From: Rhizobium sp. CCGE 510
GTDB taxonomy: Bacteria > Pseudomonadota > Alphaproteobacteria > Rhizobiales > Rhizobiaceae
DNA: 64,000 nt
Direction of reading: 5' to 3'
NCBI RefSeq assembly: GCF_000292525.1
Contig: NZ_AEYF01000045.1
Location: 62,001 to 126,000, forward strand
Shown: piece by piece, positions 44,015 through 52,670 of the stretch
Numbering within the stretch: position 1 is the first letter of the stretch
Layout: each line of letters opens with the position of its first letter
The notes under the pieces: generated by a model
Seen by the model: only the letters and a program-made list of their open reading frames with translations
What the model was told of the DNA's origin: nothing
Databases searched by the model: none
Program-made: the position numbers and the translations under genes

Positions 44015-44809
44015 ATGACAGCAATGGATGCAGTTCGGGACGAAGCAGCCGGTAAACGCGCCCGTGGGCTCGACCGCGCCTTCGAGATCCTCGATTTTCT
44101 GCGCCAGAAACGGCAGGCCTTGAAGCCGAACGAAATCGCCGCGCAGATCGGCGCGCCGCGCTCATCGGTCTACGAGTTGGTCAACCTGCTGCTCAGTAAC
44201 GGCATTCTCGAATTCACCGGCGGCGAGGGGAGGGTCTATCTCGGCCGCAAGCTCTATTTCCTCGGCGCCGCCTATGAGAACCATTTCGATTTCACCCGCG
44301 AATGCGAGGCGACGCTGGAACAGCTTGCCGACGAAACCCGGGAGACGGCGCAGTTCTGCATGCTGGATGGAAACAGGTACACGGTGGTGCGCATGCGCGA
44401 AGGCGCGCGGCCATTTCGTATTTCGACGGATGTCGGCCAATCGGTGCCGATTCCATGGACGGCGTCGGGCCGTCTGCTCGTTGCGCATCTGTCGAATGAG
44501 GAAATCCTGAACTTCATTCCGCCGCAGGATTTTCGCCTGCCTGGCGGGGAATGGCTCGAACCCCAGACATTCATCGCCGAGGTACGCCAGGCCGAGCGAG
44601 AAGGTCTTTTCACCTTCAACAGCATCGTCGACAGCTTCACGCACTGTTTTGCCGTCCCGGTGCGCGGCGAGGAAGGTCATGCTGCCGCAACTCTCTGCCT
44701 GGTGACGCCACGTGACGACGGCATCGCGAACCGCGACCGCTACCTCGACTGCCTGAAGAAGGCCGCCACCGGCCTGGAGCACGCCCCTTCCCGGCCAAAG
44801 CGGGGCTGA
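44015..44809 (+). CDS. IclR-family transcriptional regulator
   Basis: 264 aa. The winged helix covers about residues 17-75 (LDRAFEILDFLRQKRQALKPNEIAAQIGAPRSSVYELVNLLLSNGIL), then the IclR effector domain with VPIPWTASGRLLVAHLS and the C-terminal small-molecule pocket. It is divergent from the eight-gene operon and is the probable regulator. ATG at 44015 or 44024 are both acceptable. Confidence 0.92.
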   Translation: MTAMDAVRDEAAGKRARGLDRAFEILDFLRQKRQALKPNEIAAQIGAPRSSVYELVNLLLSNGILEFTGGEGRVYLGRKLYFLGAAYENHFDFTRECEATLEQLADETRETAQFCMLDGNRYTVVRMREGARPFRISTDVGQSVPIPWTASGRLLVAHLSNEEILNFIPPQDFRLPGGEWLEPQTFIAEVRQAEREGLFTFNSIVDSFTHCFAVPVRGEEGHAAATLCLVTPRDDGIANRDRYLDCLKKAATGLEHAPSRPKRG

Positions 44810-44818
44810 TGCTGGAAC

Positions 44819-45016
44819 TCATGAACCAGTTAGTCGCTTCACGACATCATCGATCGTCTCCCTAACCGGGTAATAACTTGGTCCGCCGTCTTTCTGCAGC
44901 ACGCAGACATAAATATGCGTGCTGCTGGGAAAAGGCCGCACGGCAACGACGTGTTCGGGATTGATGAAGACGAGGGGGTCGTTTGGCCCCGCGTAGTGGA
45001 ATGGCACCAGCCTCAT
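44819..45016 (-). CDS. Small hypothetical protein, 65 aa, beta-rich
   Basis: The sequence MRLVPFHYAGPNDPLVFINPEHVVAVRPF then IYVCVLQKDGG and VRETIDDVVKRLTGS resembles the general pattern of FlbD-like small proteins (a residue-loaded beta hairpin followed by a short helix with conserved E-x-I-D-x-V). It is codirectional with nothing nearby and ends ten bases after the IclR stop on the opposite strand. Function unknown. Confidence 0.5.
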   Translation of the reverse strand: MRLVPFHYAGPNDPLVFINPEHVVAVRPFPSSTHIYVCVLQKDGGPSYYPVRETIDDVVKRLTGS

Positions 45017-45336
45017 CTGTCATCTCCCGCGTATTCCCGCAATGAACGTGAAAAGCCGCGGTTGGTTTCAGAACGGCTGGCGGTTTCGACACCAGCAATG
45101 TTCGACGGCAATACGGCATGGCGAGGATGCCCCCTCCGCGGTCCCGCCAGTCCGCGTTCGCCGTCCCGGCCATTGAATTTCGAGTTTCCAGCCGATCCCG
45201 AAAATCTATTCACTTTTCTCCCGAATCTACGGAATTAAGTTTCTCTATAAAATTTATGGAGAACGTATCTTAGCGTCCGACAGCCAGATCGGCCCTGGAG
45301 CGAACCTGCTGTTGACGGCAAACGGAGAGGCGCGAA
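45017..45336. other. Intergenic region upstream of the flavin monooxygenase operon
   Basis: 320 bases. The proximal part (45190-45290) is AT-rich and holds a long inverted repeat at 45241-45263. The rest shows short open frames without ribosome sites. It is the likely promoter region of the monooxygenase/ABC operon. Confidence 0.5.
45241..45263. promoter_or_regulatory. 23-base inverted repeat, candidate operator
   Basis: TTCTC-t-ATAAA-a-TTTAT-g-GAGAA: ten of eleven pairs match. It lies about 75 bases upstream of the monooxygenase start. Symmetry and AT-rich core fit a LysR- or other dimeric-regulator site. Confidence 0.5.
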
Positions 45337-46689
45337 ATGACACGGAAAATCAGGCTTGGGGCATTTCTTCCCGGTGGCGGACAGCATGTGGCGTCATGGC
45401 GGCATCCCGACCAGCCGGCTGACGGCGCGACCAGTTTCGAATTTCACAAGCAGCTCGCTTTGACAGCTGAGCGCGGCCTCTTCGATGCATATTTCCTCGC
45501 CGACGGACTGGCTGTCGGATTCGGGGGCGCCCGCGAAGGCGGCAACGCCCGCGTCGCCGGCTTCGAACCAGTGACATTGTTCTCGGCGCTCGCGCCTTTC
45601 ACCACCCATCTCGGCTTCATCGCGACATCCTCGACCACCTACGAAGAGCCATACACGACGGCGCGCAAATTCGCTTCGCTGGATCTGATTTCCGAGGGCC
45701 GCGCCGGCTGGAATGTCGTGACCACGACAGGCGACCTCACGGCACAGAACTTCAACCGCGACACCCAGCTTCCGCATGCCGATCGATATAAACGTGCTGC
45801 CGAGCATGTCGACGTTGTCCGCAAACTCTGGGAAAGCTTCGAGGACGACGCCTTCATCCGCGACAAGGAGACCGGCGTGTTCTTCGATCCGACGAAGCTG
45901 CACGACACCGACCACCGCGGCGAGCATTTCAGCGTGCGCGGCCCGCTCAACATCTCGCGTTCGCCGCAGGGACATCCGGTTATCGTGCAAGCCGGCCAGT
46001 CCGACGACGGGCGCGGCCTTGCCGCGGCAACGGCGGAAGTCATCTTTACCGCCCATCAGCACATCGAAACCGCCCAGGAATTCTACCGCGATATCAAGGC
46101 ACGCGCCCGCGGCCTCGGTCGCAATCCCGATCACATCCTCGTCATGCCCGGCGTCTCCGCTTTCGTCGGCAGGACCGAAGCGGAAGCACGCGAGAAGTAC
46201 GACCGTCTGACCTCGCTGATTGTCGAAGAGGATGGAATCGGCCTCCTCAACGGCCTGACCGGCGGAACGCTCGACCTGCATGGTTATGATCTCGACGGGC
46301 CGCTGCCGCCAGCGCCGCCGACCGAAGGCATGAAGAGCCGCCAAGCCCTCATCCGCCAGATCGCCGACGAAAACAACTTCACCATCCGCCAGCTCTATCA
46401 GTGGATCGCATCGGCCCGTGGTCACTACACCATCGTCGGAACGCCGGAGAAGATCGCCGATACGCTGCAGCAATGGTTCGAAAACGAGGCAGCCGACGGC
46501 TTCAACATTCTGCCGCCCTGGCTGCCGACGGCGCTCGACGACTTCGTCGATCTGGTCATCCCGGAACTGCAGCGCCGCGGTCTGTTCCGCACCGCCTATG
46601 AAGGCAAGACGCTCCGGGAAAATCTCGGACTGCCTTTCCCCGCCAATCGATGGGCTGCAGGACATGCAGCTCTCCAGGCAGCAGAGTGA
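45337..46689 (+). CDS. LLM-class flavin-dependent monooxygenase (NtaA/SnaA/DszA type)
   Basis: 450 aa. RKIRLGAFLPGGGQHVASWRHPD at the start, FDAYFLADGLAV, EPYTTARKFASLDLISEGRAGWNVVTT and GHPVIVQAGQSDDGRGLAA are standard for this group of FMNH2-dependent oxygenases, which cleave C-S or C-N bonds in organosulfur and chelator compounds. It needs a separate flavin reductase, not found nearby. It is the first gene of an operon with a sulfonate-type ABC transporter, so an organosulfur substrate is likely. Confidence 0.9.
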   Translation: MTRKIRLGAFLPGGGQHVASWRHPDQPADGATSFEFHKQLALTAERGLFDAYFLADGLAVGFGGAREGGNARVAGFEPVTLFSALAPFTTHLGFIATSSTTYEEPYTTARKFASLDLISEGRAGWNVVTTTGDLTAQNFNRDTQLPHADRYKRAAEHVDVVRKLWESFEDDAFIRDKETGVFFDPTKLHDTDHRGEHFSVRGPLNISRSPQGHPVIVQAGQSDDGRGLAAATAEVIFTAHQHIETAQEFYRDIKARARGLGRNPDHILVMPGVSAFVGRTEAEAREKYDRLTSLIVEEDGIGLLNGLTGGTLDLHGYDLDGPLPPAPPTEGMKSRQALIRQIADENNFTIRQLYQWIASARGHYTIVGTPEKIADTLQQWFENEAADGFNILPPWLPTALDDFVDLVIPELQRRGLFRTAYEGKTLRENLGLPFPANRWAAGHAALQAAE

Positions 46690-46699
46690 GGAGCTGACC

Positions 46700-47551
46700 A
46701 TGGCCTATGAAATCAACCAGACTCTCCCGAGAAGCTTCGGCCGCCTGAAAAGCAGCGAAAGCCCTATTTCCGCTCTCGGTTCCCATGTGCGCAGGGTGCT
46801 CGCATCGTTTTTGCCGCGTTATGGCCTGCTCCTCGCCTTCCTCGCGCTCTGGCAGGTGTCGAGCACCGAAGGCTGGGTCAATCCGGCCATCTTCCCGCCC
46901 TTGAACGTGATCCTGTCCGCTCTTTGGACCAATCTCGCCAACGGCGCACTGCTGGATGACATCGCCATCAGCCTGCAGCGAGCCGGAACCGCCTTCGCCT
47001 TTGCCGTCGTGATCGGCATTCCGCTCGGCCTGTTCATGGGCCAGGTTCGTGCAGTCGAGCAGGCGCTCGATCCGATCCTGCAGCTCTTCCGCCAGACCTC
47101 GGCGCTGGCGCTCTACCCGATCTTCATCCTGCTGCTCGGCCTCGGCGAAACCTCCAAGATCTTTGTGATCTTCTGGGCCACCCTGTTTCCGGTGCTGCTC
47201 GCCACGATCGGCGGCGTCAAGGAGGTGGACCAGAAGCTTATCGAGATGGCGCGGACCTATGGCGCTGGATCGCTGACCATCTTCCGTCGCGTCATTCTGC
47301 CGGCGTCCGTCCCTGCAATCTTCGTCGGCCTGCGTCTCTCGGCGACGACCGCGCTTCTGCTGTTGATTGCCGCCGAAATGATCGGCGCCAACAAGGGCAT
47401 CGGCTTCCAGGTGATGAATGCCCAGTACAATTTTCAGATCCCGCTGATGTTTGCGGCGATCCTGCTGCTCGCCTTTCTCGGGCTTGCGGCCAATGCCTTG
47501 CTCGTTCTGCTGCAGCGCCGCCTCTGCCGCTGGTCTCAACCGAGCCGCTGA
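46700..47551 (+). CDS. Sulfonate/taurine-type ABC transporter permease
   Basis: 283 aa, about six hydrophobic segments, SsuC/TauC type. The coupling loop is KLIEMARTYGAGSLTIFRRVILPASVPAIFVGLRLS. A 40-residue cytoplasmic N-terminal extension precedes the first membrane segment. GAGGAG precedes the ATG at 46700, which starts ten bases after the monooxygenase stop; the longer frame overlaps that gene and is rejected. Confidence 0.92.
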   Translation: MAYEINQTLPRSFGRLKSSESPISALGSHVRRVLASFLPRYGLLLAFLALWQVSSTEGWVNPAIFPPLNVILSALWTNLANGALLDDIAISLQRAGTAFAFAVVIGIPLGLFMGQVRAVEQALDPILQLFRQTSALALYPIFILLLGLGETSKIFVIFWATLFPVLLATIGGVKEVDQKLIEMARTYGAGSLTIFRRVILPASVPAIFVGLRLSATTALLLLIAAEMIGANKGIGFQVMNAQYNFQIPLMFAAILLLAFLGLAANALLVLLQRRLCRWSQPSR

Positions 47552-47590
47552 CCTGCTTCCACCGATTTCCTCTTCCGAAAGGCACCCGTC

Positions 47591-48574
47591 ATGACATTTC
47601 ATCCCCGCAATCTTCTCCTGCCGGCCGTCATCGCGCTCGGCCTTGCCACGCCCGCCGCAGCCACCGATACGGTGAAGCTGCGCTACCTCGCCAGCCAGGG
47701 TGGCCTTGCTGCTCATGAACTCGCCGACGCGCTCGGTTATTTCAAAGACACGGGCATCACGCTGGAGAATGTCGGCTATGCCCAGGGCGGCCCGGCCTCG
47801 CTCATCGCGCTCGCATCGGGTGACGTCGAGATCGGCAGTGCGGCTACCTCCGCGGTGCTGAATTCGATCATCGGCGGCAACGACTTCGTCGCCGCCTATC
47901 CGTCGAACGGCATCAACGACGAGGTGCAGTCGACCTTCTACGTGCTCGAGGACAGCCCGATCAAAAGCATCAAGGACATTGCCGGCAAGAGCATTGCGGT
48001 CAACACGCTCGGCGCGCATCTCGACTATACCATCCGCGAGGCCCTGCATTCCGTCGGCCTGCCGAGCGATTCCGCCAATCAGATCGTCGTTCCCGGGCCG
48101 CAGCTCGAACAGGTGCTGCGCTCCAAGCAGGTCGATATTGCCGCCTTCGGCTACTGGCAGACGACCTTTGAGGGGGTAGCGCTGAAGAATGGCGGTCTGC
48201 GGGCGGTTTTCGACGATACCGACGTGCTCGGCGACATTGCCGGCGGTTTCGTCGTCCTGCGCCGCGATTTCATTCACCAGCATCCGGAGGCCGCAAAGAT
48301 TTTCGTCGAGCAGTCGGCTCGCGCCCTCGACTTTGCCCGCGAGCATCCGGAGGAAACCAAGAAGATCCTGGCCAAGGCGCTCGGCGAGCGTGGCGAGAAT
48401 GCTGATATCGCCCAATATTTCCGCGGCTATGGCGTGCGCGCCGGCGGTCTGCCGGTCGAACGCGACATCCAGTTCTGGATCGACGTTCTGGTCCGCGAAG
48501 GCAAGCTGAAGCAAGACCAGCTGGCGGCCAAGGACATCATTTTCACACCCGATGCCAAGCCTGCCAGCAACTGA
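47591..48574 (+). CDS. Sulfonate-type ABC transporter substrate-binding protein
   Basis: 327 aa. Signal peptide LLLPAVIALGLATPAAA, then VKLRYLASQGGLAAHELADALGYFKDTGITLENV, the SsuA/TauA fold. GGPASLIALASGDVEIGSAATSAVLNSI forms the ligand-binding loop. The exact ligand (alkanesulfonate, sulfate ester or related) is not determinable. Confidence 0.92.
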   Translation: MTFHPRNLLLPAVIALGLATPAAATDTVKLRYLASQGGLAAHELADALGYFKDTGITLENVGYAQGGPASLIALASGDVEIGSAATSAVLNSIIGGNDFVAAYPSNGINDEVQSTFYVLEDSPIKSIKDIAGKSIAVNTLGAHLDYTIREALHSVGLPSDSANQIVVPGPQLEQVLRSKQVDIAAFGYWQTTFEGVALKNGGLRAVFDDTDVLGDIAGGFVVLRRDFIHQHPEAAKIFVEQSARALDFAREHPEETKKILAKALGERGENADIAQYFRGYGVRAGGLPVERDIQFWIDVLVREGKLKQDQLAAKDIIFTPDAKPASN

Positions 48575-48583
48575 GGAAGCGTG

Positions 48584-49354
48584 ATGAGCCTCGCCCAAGA
48601 TATTCGCCGCGGTGAGGTGACGATCCGTCGCCTCTCCAAATCCTACACGTTGAACGGCACGCCGCTGCAGGTTCTCAGGGATATCAATCTCCACATTCGC
48701 TCCGGCGAAAGCCTCGCCATCGTCGGTGCCAGCGGGTCGGGCAAGACGACCCTGCTCAGGGTCCTGGCCGGTCTTGAGGATGCCGACACCGGAGAAGTGC
48801 TCGTCGACGGCGAGGTGGTGCGGGGCGTCGGCACAGAGCGCGCCGTCATCTTCCAGGAACCGCGCCTTCTTCCCTGGCTTGATGTGCTCGACAATGTCGC
48901 CTTCGGGCTGGAAACAAGTGGTCTCACCCGTCAGCAGGCGAGGGAGCGGGCACGCCACTATGTCAAGCTCGTCGGCTTGCAGCAATTCGAGGCCGCCTAT
49001 CCCCGGCAACTCTCCGGAGGCATGGCGCAGCGCGTCGGCATCGCCCGGGCGCTTGCCGTCCAGCCCGAGATCCTCCTGCTCGACGAACCGCTCGGCGCGC
49101 TCGACGCGATGACCAAGATCGGCATGCAGCAGGAGCTCGCCCGGATCTGGCGCGATGAGGACGTCACCACCATCCTCGTCACCCACGATCTCGAGGAGGC
49201 GATTTACCTGGCCGATCGGATCCTGATCCTGCCGCGGGAGAAAGGCGGCGAGCCACGCCTGATCGAAATCGATCTGCCCCGTCCGCGCGACCGCAGCGCC
49301 CCGGAATTCGTTCGCCACCGCGAAGAGCTGCTAAATCTGTTCGGATTGCATTGA
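48584..49354 (+). CDS. Sulfonate-type ABC transporter ATP-binding protein
   Basis: 256 aa. Walker A GASGSGKTTLL, signature LSGGMAQRVGIARAL, Walker B ILLLDEPLGALDAMT and VTHDLEEAIYLADRI. GAGGAAG lies upstream of GTG 48581 and ATG 48584. It closes the operon; the gene order monooxygenase, permease, binding protein, ATPase differs from the ssu operons of enterobacteria. Confidence 0.92.
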   Translation: MSLAQDIRRGEVTIRRLSKSYTLNGTPLQVLRDINLHIRSGESLAIVGASGSGKTTLLRVLAGLEDADTGEVLVDGEVVRGVGTERAVIFQEPRLLPWLDVLDNVAFGLETSGLTRQQARERARHYVKLVGLQQFEAAYPRQLSGGMAQRVGIARALAVQPEILLLDEPLGALDAMTKIGMQQELARIWRDEDVTTILVTHDLEEAIYLADRILILPREKGGEPRLIEIDLPRPRDRSAPEFVRHREELLNLFGLH

Positions 49355-49355
49355 C

Positions 49356-49370
49356 GGCTGCGCGGCAGCC
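49356..49370. terminator. Short hairpin between convergent genes
   Basis: GGCTGC-GCG-GCAGCC, a perfect six-base stem between the ATPase stop and the convergent vapC stop. No T run; weak evidence for termination. Confidence 0.3.
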
Positions 49371-49379
49371 TCGCCAGGA

Positions 49380-49802
49380 CTATAGGATCCAGGGATCGAT
49401 CAGTTCGATCCCCAAGCCGCCGAAATCCTTCGTGTTGCGCGTCGCGAGGGTGAGATCGTGAGCAACCGCGGTGGCAGCGATCAGGCCATCCATCGACGAC
49501 AGGCCACGACCGCTCCGCTTTGCATGGCCCATGAGGTCCCCCCAGGCGAGCGCAACCGGTTCATCCACCGGGATGATGCGGTGCTCGAAGCGTTGCGTCA
49601 GGTCCCGGGCCAGCCATTCCGCCAGCGCGTCGCGTTTTCGTCCCTCGTCCATCAGGGCAACACCGCGCCGGATCTCTGCGACCGAGATGATACTGATGAA
49701 GGAGCGATCCTCGTCCAGCCTGTCCAGCCATTGCAAGACGCGCGCATCAGGCTTCGGCTTCGTCACCTCGGACAGAAGGTTGGTGTCCAGCAGAAGCCTC
49801 AC
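49380..49802 (-). CDS. vapC: VapC-type PIN-domain toxin
   Basis: 140 aa putative ribonuclease. LLLDTNLLSEV carries the first catalytic Asp, SVAEIRRG the Glu, and SSMDGLIAATAVAHDLTLATRNTKDF the remaining acidic residues of the PIN active site. Its start overlaps the antitoxin stop by four bases, the standard arrangement that keeps antitoxin synthesis ahead of toxin. Confidence 0.92.
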   Translation of the reverse strand: MRLLLDTNLLSEVTKPKPDARVLQWLDRLDEDRSFISIISVAEIRRGVALMDEGRKRDALAEWLARDLTQRFEHRIIPVDEPVALAWGDLMGHAKRSGRGLSSMDGLIAATAVAHDLTLATRNTKDFGGLGIELIDPWIL

Positions 49803-50065
49803 AGCGCCGGATCATCCGGTTCGTCGCGTCGACGCTCGAGGTCAAGATCGGCGCCGCGCAGCGGCGATTCCATCAGAAATTCTGCAAGCGTCCCCTTGCG
49901 CGTGGTCTTTCTTTGCCATTCCTCGGCAGATACAACGACGACGCTCGGCTTGCCGTTTCGTGTAATTGTCTGAGGCGCGGATTGCGCGCGTTCGATGACC
50001 TCGGAAAGTTTCGCCTTTGCACTGGCAACGGTCCAGCTTTCATCGTCTTGCCGTGATGGGTGCAT
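49799..50065 (-). CDS. Phd/YefM-family antitoxin paired with VapC
   Basis: 88 aa. WTVASAKAKLSEVIERAQSAPQTITRNGKPSVVVVSAEEW is the Phd/YefM DNA-binding fold; the acidic/arginine C-terminus (GADLDLERRRDEPDDPAL) should bind and block VapC. It is expected to repress its own promoter with the toxin. Confidence 0.92.
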   Translation of the reverse strand: MHPSRQDDESWTVASAKAKLSEVIERAQSAPQTITRNGKPSVVVVSAEEWQRKTTRKGTLAEFLMESPLRGADLDLERRRDEPDDPAL

Positions 50066-50085
50066 CGCTCAATTCCTGACCAGAA

Positions 50086-50105
50086 TGACTATCGTGACTA
50101 TATAG
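50086..50105. promoter_or_regulatory. Candidate autoregulatory site of the toxin-antitoxin pair
   Basis: TGACTAT occurs twice with nine-base period (50086-50092, 50095-50101), and the second copy runs into CTATATAG (50098-50105), an eight-base palindrome. It lies just upstream of the antitoxin start. Phd-type complexes bind such short palindromes. Confidence 0.4.
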
Positions 50106-50207
50106 CCGAGACCGGTAAGTGACAAGTGACGCTGACGGGTCACCGGTTCAACTGACGGGGCTGAAAACCCTCGGCCCCGAATTGTGCTGAAAAACCAGAG
50201 GCGGCGA

Positions 50208-52019
50208 TCAAGGCTTGCTCCTCACCCCAGCGGTAAGATAAGGCCGCCGATCCAGTTCCGCCGACCTCAAGGAACTTCTCAGCCGCAGCAGATCCTTGCG
50301 GGCGATCAAACCGCACAGCTTGCCAGAAGTGGGATCGACGATCGGAATGCGCCCATCGCCCGTCGACAGCATCAGGTCGGCGATAAAGGCAACGGTATCA
50401 TCCGGATGCCCGACGGGAACGGAATCGTCCGTGATGTTTTCGGCAAGCGTCTGGAGGGCCAGATCCGTCTTCCCCTGCCAGAGCAGGGCATCGGCGCGCG
50501 AGACGATGCCCGCCAATCTGCCTTCCGCGTCGACCACCGGGTAGATCCGATGGGTTTTCTCCTGAGAGGCGAAGAAATCGCAGGCTTCCCCGATCGTCAT
50601 GGTGACCGGAAGCGTGTCGACATCGCCGATCATGATCTCCCGTGCCCGGGACAGTTCGAACGGGTCGACGCCATATTCGCGGGTAATGTGCTGCCCGCGG
50701 CGCGCGATCTTCTCGGTGAGGATCGAACGGCGCAGCAGAAGGACCGTGACGGCATAGGCCACCACCGTTGCGGCGAGCAGCGGAACAAGCGTCCCAACAT
50801 CGCCGGTGATCTCCATTGCGAAGAAGGTTCCGGTCAGCGGTGCGCGCATGGTTCCACCCATCATCGCCGCCATTCCGAGCAGTGCCCAGAAGCCGGGATC
50901 ATTGCCCGGCATGACAAGGCCGACTAGCCAGCCAAGAGCGCCGCCGAAGATTAGAAGCGGCGCGAGCACGCCACCCGAAGTGCCCGAAGATAGGGCAAAC
51001 AGCCAGATGACGGTCTTCACCAGCAGGATCGACATCACCGCCGGTGCGAGCAGTCGGTTGTTGAGCAGGCCATCGATAATATCGTAGCCGACGCCCATGG
51101 CCCGCGGTTCGATCAGGCCGCCGAGGCCGATGACGAGACCGCCAAGCATCGGCCACCACATCCAGTGGATCGGCAGTGCCTCGAACAGGTCCTCGATCCG
51201 GTAGAGCAGCGTCGTCAGCAATCCCGACTGCAGCCCCGATATGATGCCCATCGCCGCACAAGCGAAAATCCCCCACCAGGGCAAATCCACCTGGAAATGG
51301 ATCGGAAACAGCGCGCCAGTGCCGAAAAGCAGCGGGCGCCAGCAGATCGACACGCAGGCGGCAACGGCGACGGGAATGAAGCTGCGCGGCTTCCATTCGA
51401 ACAATAAGAGTTCTACCGCCAGCATGACCGCGGCGATCGGCGAGCCGAAGATCGCCGTCATGCCCGCGGCGGCACCGGCGACGAGCAGCGTCTTCCGCTC
51501 CGCCGCGCTCATGTGAAAGAACTGCGCGAAAAGCGATCCGATCGCCCCGCCGGTCATGATGATCGGCCCCTCGGCGCCGAACGGGCCGCCCGTTCCGATG
51601 GAGATTGCCGACGACAACGGCTTCAGGACCGCGACCTTCGGCGACATCCGGCTGCCGCCGATCAAAATAGCCTCGATCGCCTCTGGAATGCCGTGGCCAC
51701 GGATCTTCTCCGACCCGAAGCGGGCCATCAGGCCGATGACCAGTCCGCCGAGCGGCGGTATTAGTACCACCCACAACGAGCGCGGCACTGAAGCCAGAGA
51801 GTTAGGCTGAATGCCAATCTGCCCGAACCAGATGACATTGGTCACCAGCGCGATGAGGCTGACGAGACACCAGGCCGCAAATGCGCCTGCCGTGCCGATG
51901 ATGATGGACATGCCGATCAGGAGGAGCACCCGCCTGTCGGTGGTGAAATCGCCGGCCTCGCGCCGGGAAAGACCGCCCGTGAAATCGTGCGGCCGGTTGC
52001 TTTGTTGATGCTGCGCCAT
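50208..52019 (-). CDS. ClC-type chloride channel/antiporter with CBS domains
   Basis: 603 aa. About ten or more membrane segments hold the ClC selectivity motifs: GHGIPEA, GTGGPFGAEGPI with the gating Glu, and GTSGGVLAPLL. The usual Ser of GSGIP is His here. After about residue 440 come two CBS domains (MIGDVDTLPVTMTIGEACDFF..., VPVGHPDDTVAFIADLMLS...), which in other proteins bind adenine nucleotides and regulate gating. No ribosome site stands out before the ATG. It is divergent from the MarR gene with a palindrome between. Confidence 0.9.
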   Translation of the reverse strand: MAQHQQSNRPHDFTGGLSRREAGDFTTDRRVLLLIGMSIIIGTAGAFAAWCLVSLIALVTNVIWFGQIGIQPNSLASVPRSLWVVLIPPLGGLVIGLMARFGSEKIRGHGIPEAIEAILIGGSRMSPKVAVLKPLSSAISIGTGGPFGAEGPIIMTGGAIGSLFAQFFHMSAAERKTLLVAGAAAGMTAIFGSPIAAVMLAVELLLFEWKPRSFIPVAVAACVSICWRPLLFGTGALFPIHFQVDLPWWGIFACAAMGIISGLQSGLLTTLLYRIEDLFEALPIHWMWWPMLGGLVIGLGGLIEPRAMGVGYDIIDGLLNNRLLAPAVMSILLVKTVIWLFALSSGTSGGVLAPLLIFGGALGWLVGLVMPGNDPGFWALLGMAAMMGGTMRAPLTGTFFAMEITGDVGTLVPLLAATVVAYAVTVLLLRRSILTEKIARRGQHITREYGVDPFELSRAREIMIGDVDTLPVTMTIGEACDFFASQEKTHRIYPVVDAEGRLAGIVSRADALLWQGKTDLALQTLAENITDDSVPVGHPDDTVAFIADLMLSTGDGRIPIVDPTSGKLCGLIARKDLLRLRSSLRSAELDRRPYLTAGVRSKP

Positions 52020-52065
52020 GGAAGCCTCTGCTACGCCGGAAATGGATACGCTTGAGGCGCGTCAA

Positions 52066-52084
52066 TATATCGTGATACGATATA
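52066..52084. promoter_or_regulatory. Perfect palindrome between ClC and MarR genes
   Basis: TATATCGT-GAT-ACGATATA has eight-base arms without mismatch. It lies 46 bases upstream of the ClC start and well upstream of the MarR start, the right place for a site bound by the MarR-type protein to control both genes. Confidence 0.6.
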
Positions 52085-52217
52085 AATCAATGGGTGAAGC
52101 ATGAAGGTGAGAATGTCTGTAAAGATGCCTCACTTGACCGGCTGTCGGATGCCCCTCTATTCGAGATGGCGGAACGGCTCCTCACCTTGGCAGCCGTTGC
52201 GGCAAAGGAGAATACGT

Positions 52218-52652
52218 TTGAAGAAAACCGTGCCGACGCTGAGACAGGAGGATTACGAGGCGCTCGCCGATCTCAGATTCGCGCTTCGGCAATTCATGGA
52301 TTTCAGCGCCTCTGCTGCCCAGGTGGAAGGGCTGCCCCCGCAGCAGCATCAGGCGCTGCTGGCGATCAAGGGCCAACGCGGCGATGCCATGACCGTCGGC
52401 ATGCTTGCCGAGCGGCTGATCATCGCGCCGCATACGGCGACCGAGCTTATCGGGCGGCTTTCAGATGCCGGACTGGTCGAACGCCATGCCGATCCGGCCG
52501 ACAGGCGCCGCCAGACGATCCGCCTGACCGAGAAGGCCGACGCGCTTCTGACTAGACTGAGCGCCGCTCACCTCTCGGAAATAAGGGAAATGGCGCCGAA
52601 GCTGATCAAGCTTCTCCTCGAACTCCAGAGGACGGCGCCGAAAGCGGAATAA
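52218..52652 (+). CDS. MarR-family transcriptional regulator, TTG start
   Basis: 144 aa. QHQALLAIKGQRGDAMTVGMLAERLIIAPHTATELIGRLSDAGLVERHADPADRRRQTIRLTEKADALL is a full MarR winged helix. The TTG at 52218 is chosen because AAAGGAG lies seven bases upstream and it begins just before the conserved region (KKTVPTLRQEDYEALADLRF); the frame stays open back to 52101 but without a site. Divergent from the ClC gene, its likely target. Confidence 0.85.
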   Translation: MKKTVPTLRQEDYEALADLRFALRQFMDFSASAAQVEGLPPQQHQALLAIKGQRGDAMTVGMLAERLIIAPHTATELIGRLSDAGLVERHADPADRRRQTIRLTEKADALLTRLSAAHLSEIREMAPKLIKLLLELQRTAPKAE

Positions 52653-52670
52653 ACGCGGCCGCAGCGGGGC

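Noticed and set aside
46556..49318. 920-codon open frame on the minus strand
   Set aside because: It lies wholly antisense to the sulfonate permease, binding protein and ATPase genes, whose motifs are unmistakable. GC-rich codon bias makes such long mirror frames common.
52094..52555. Frame overlapping the start of the MarR gene, opening MKHEGENVCKDASLDRLSDAPLF
   Set aside because: The first 50 codons look somewhat protein-like, but the remainder is a shifted reading of the MarR domain. A frameshift is possible but the TTG start with its ribosome site explains the MarR gene without one.
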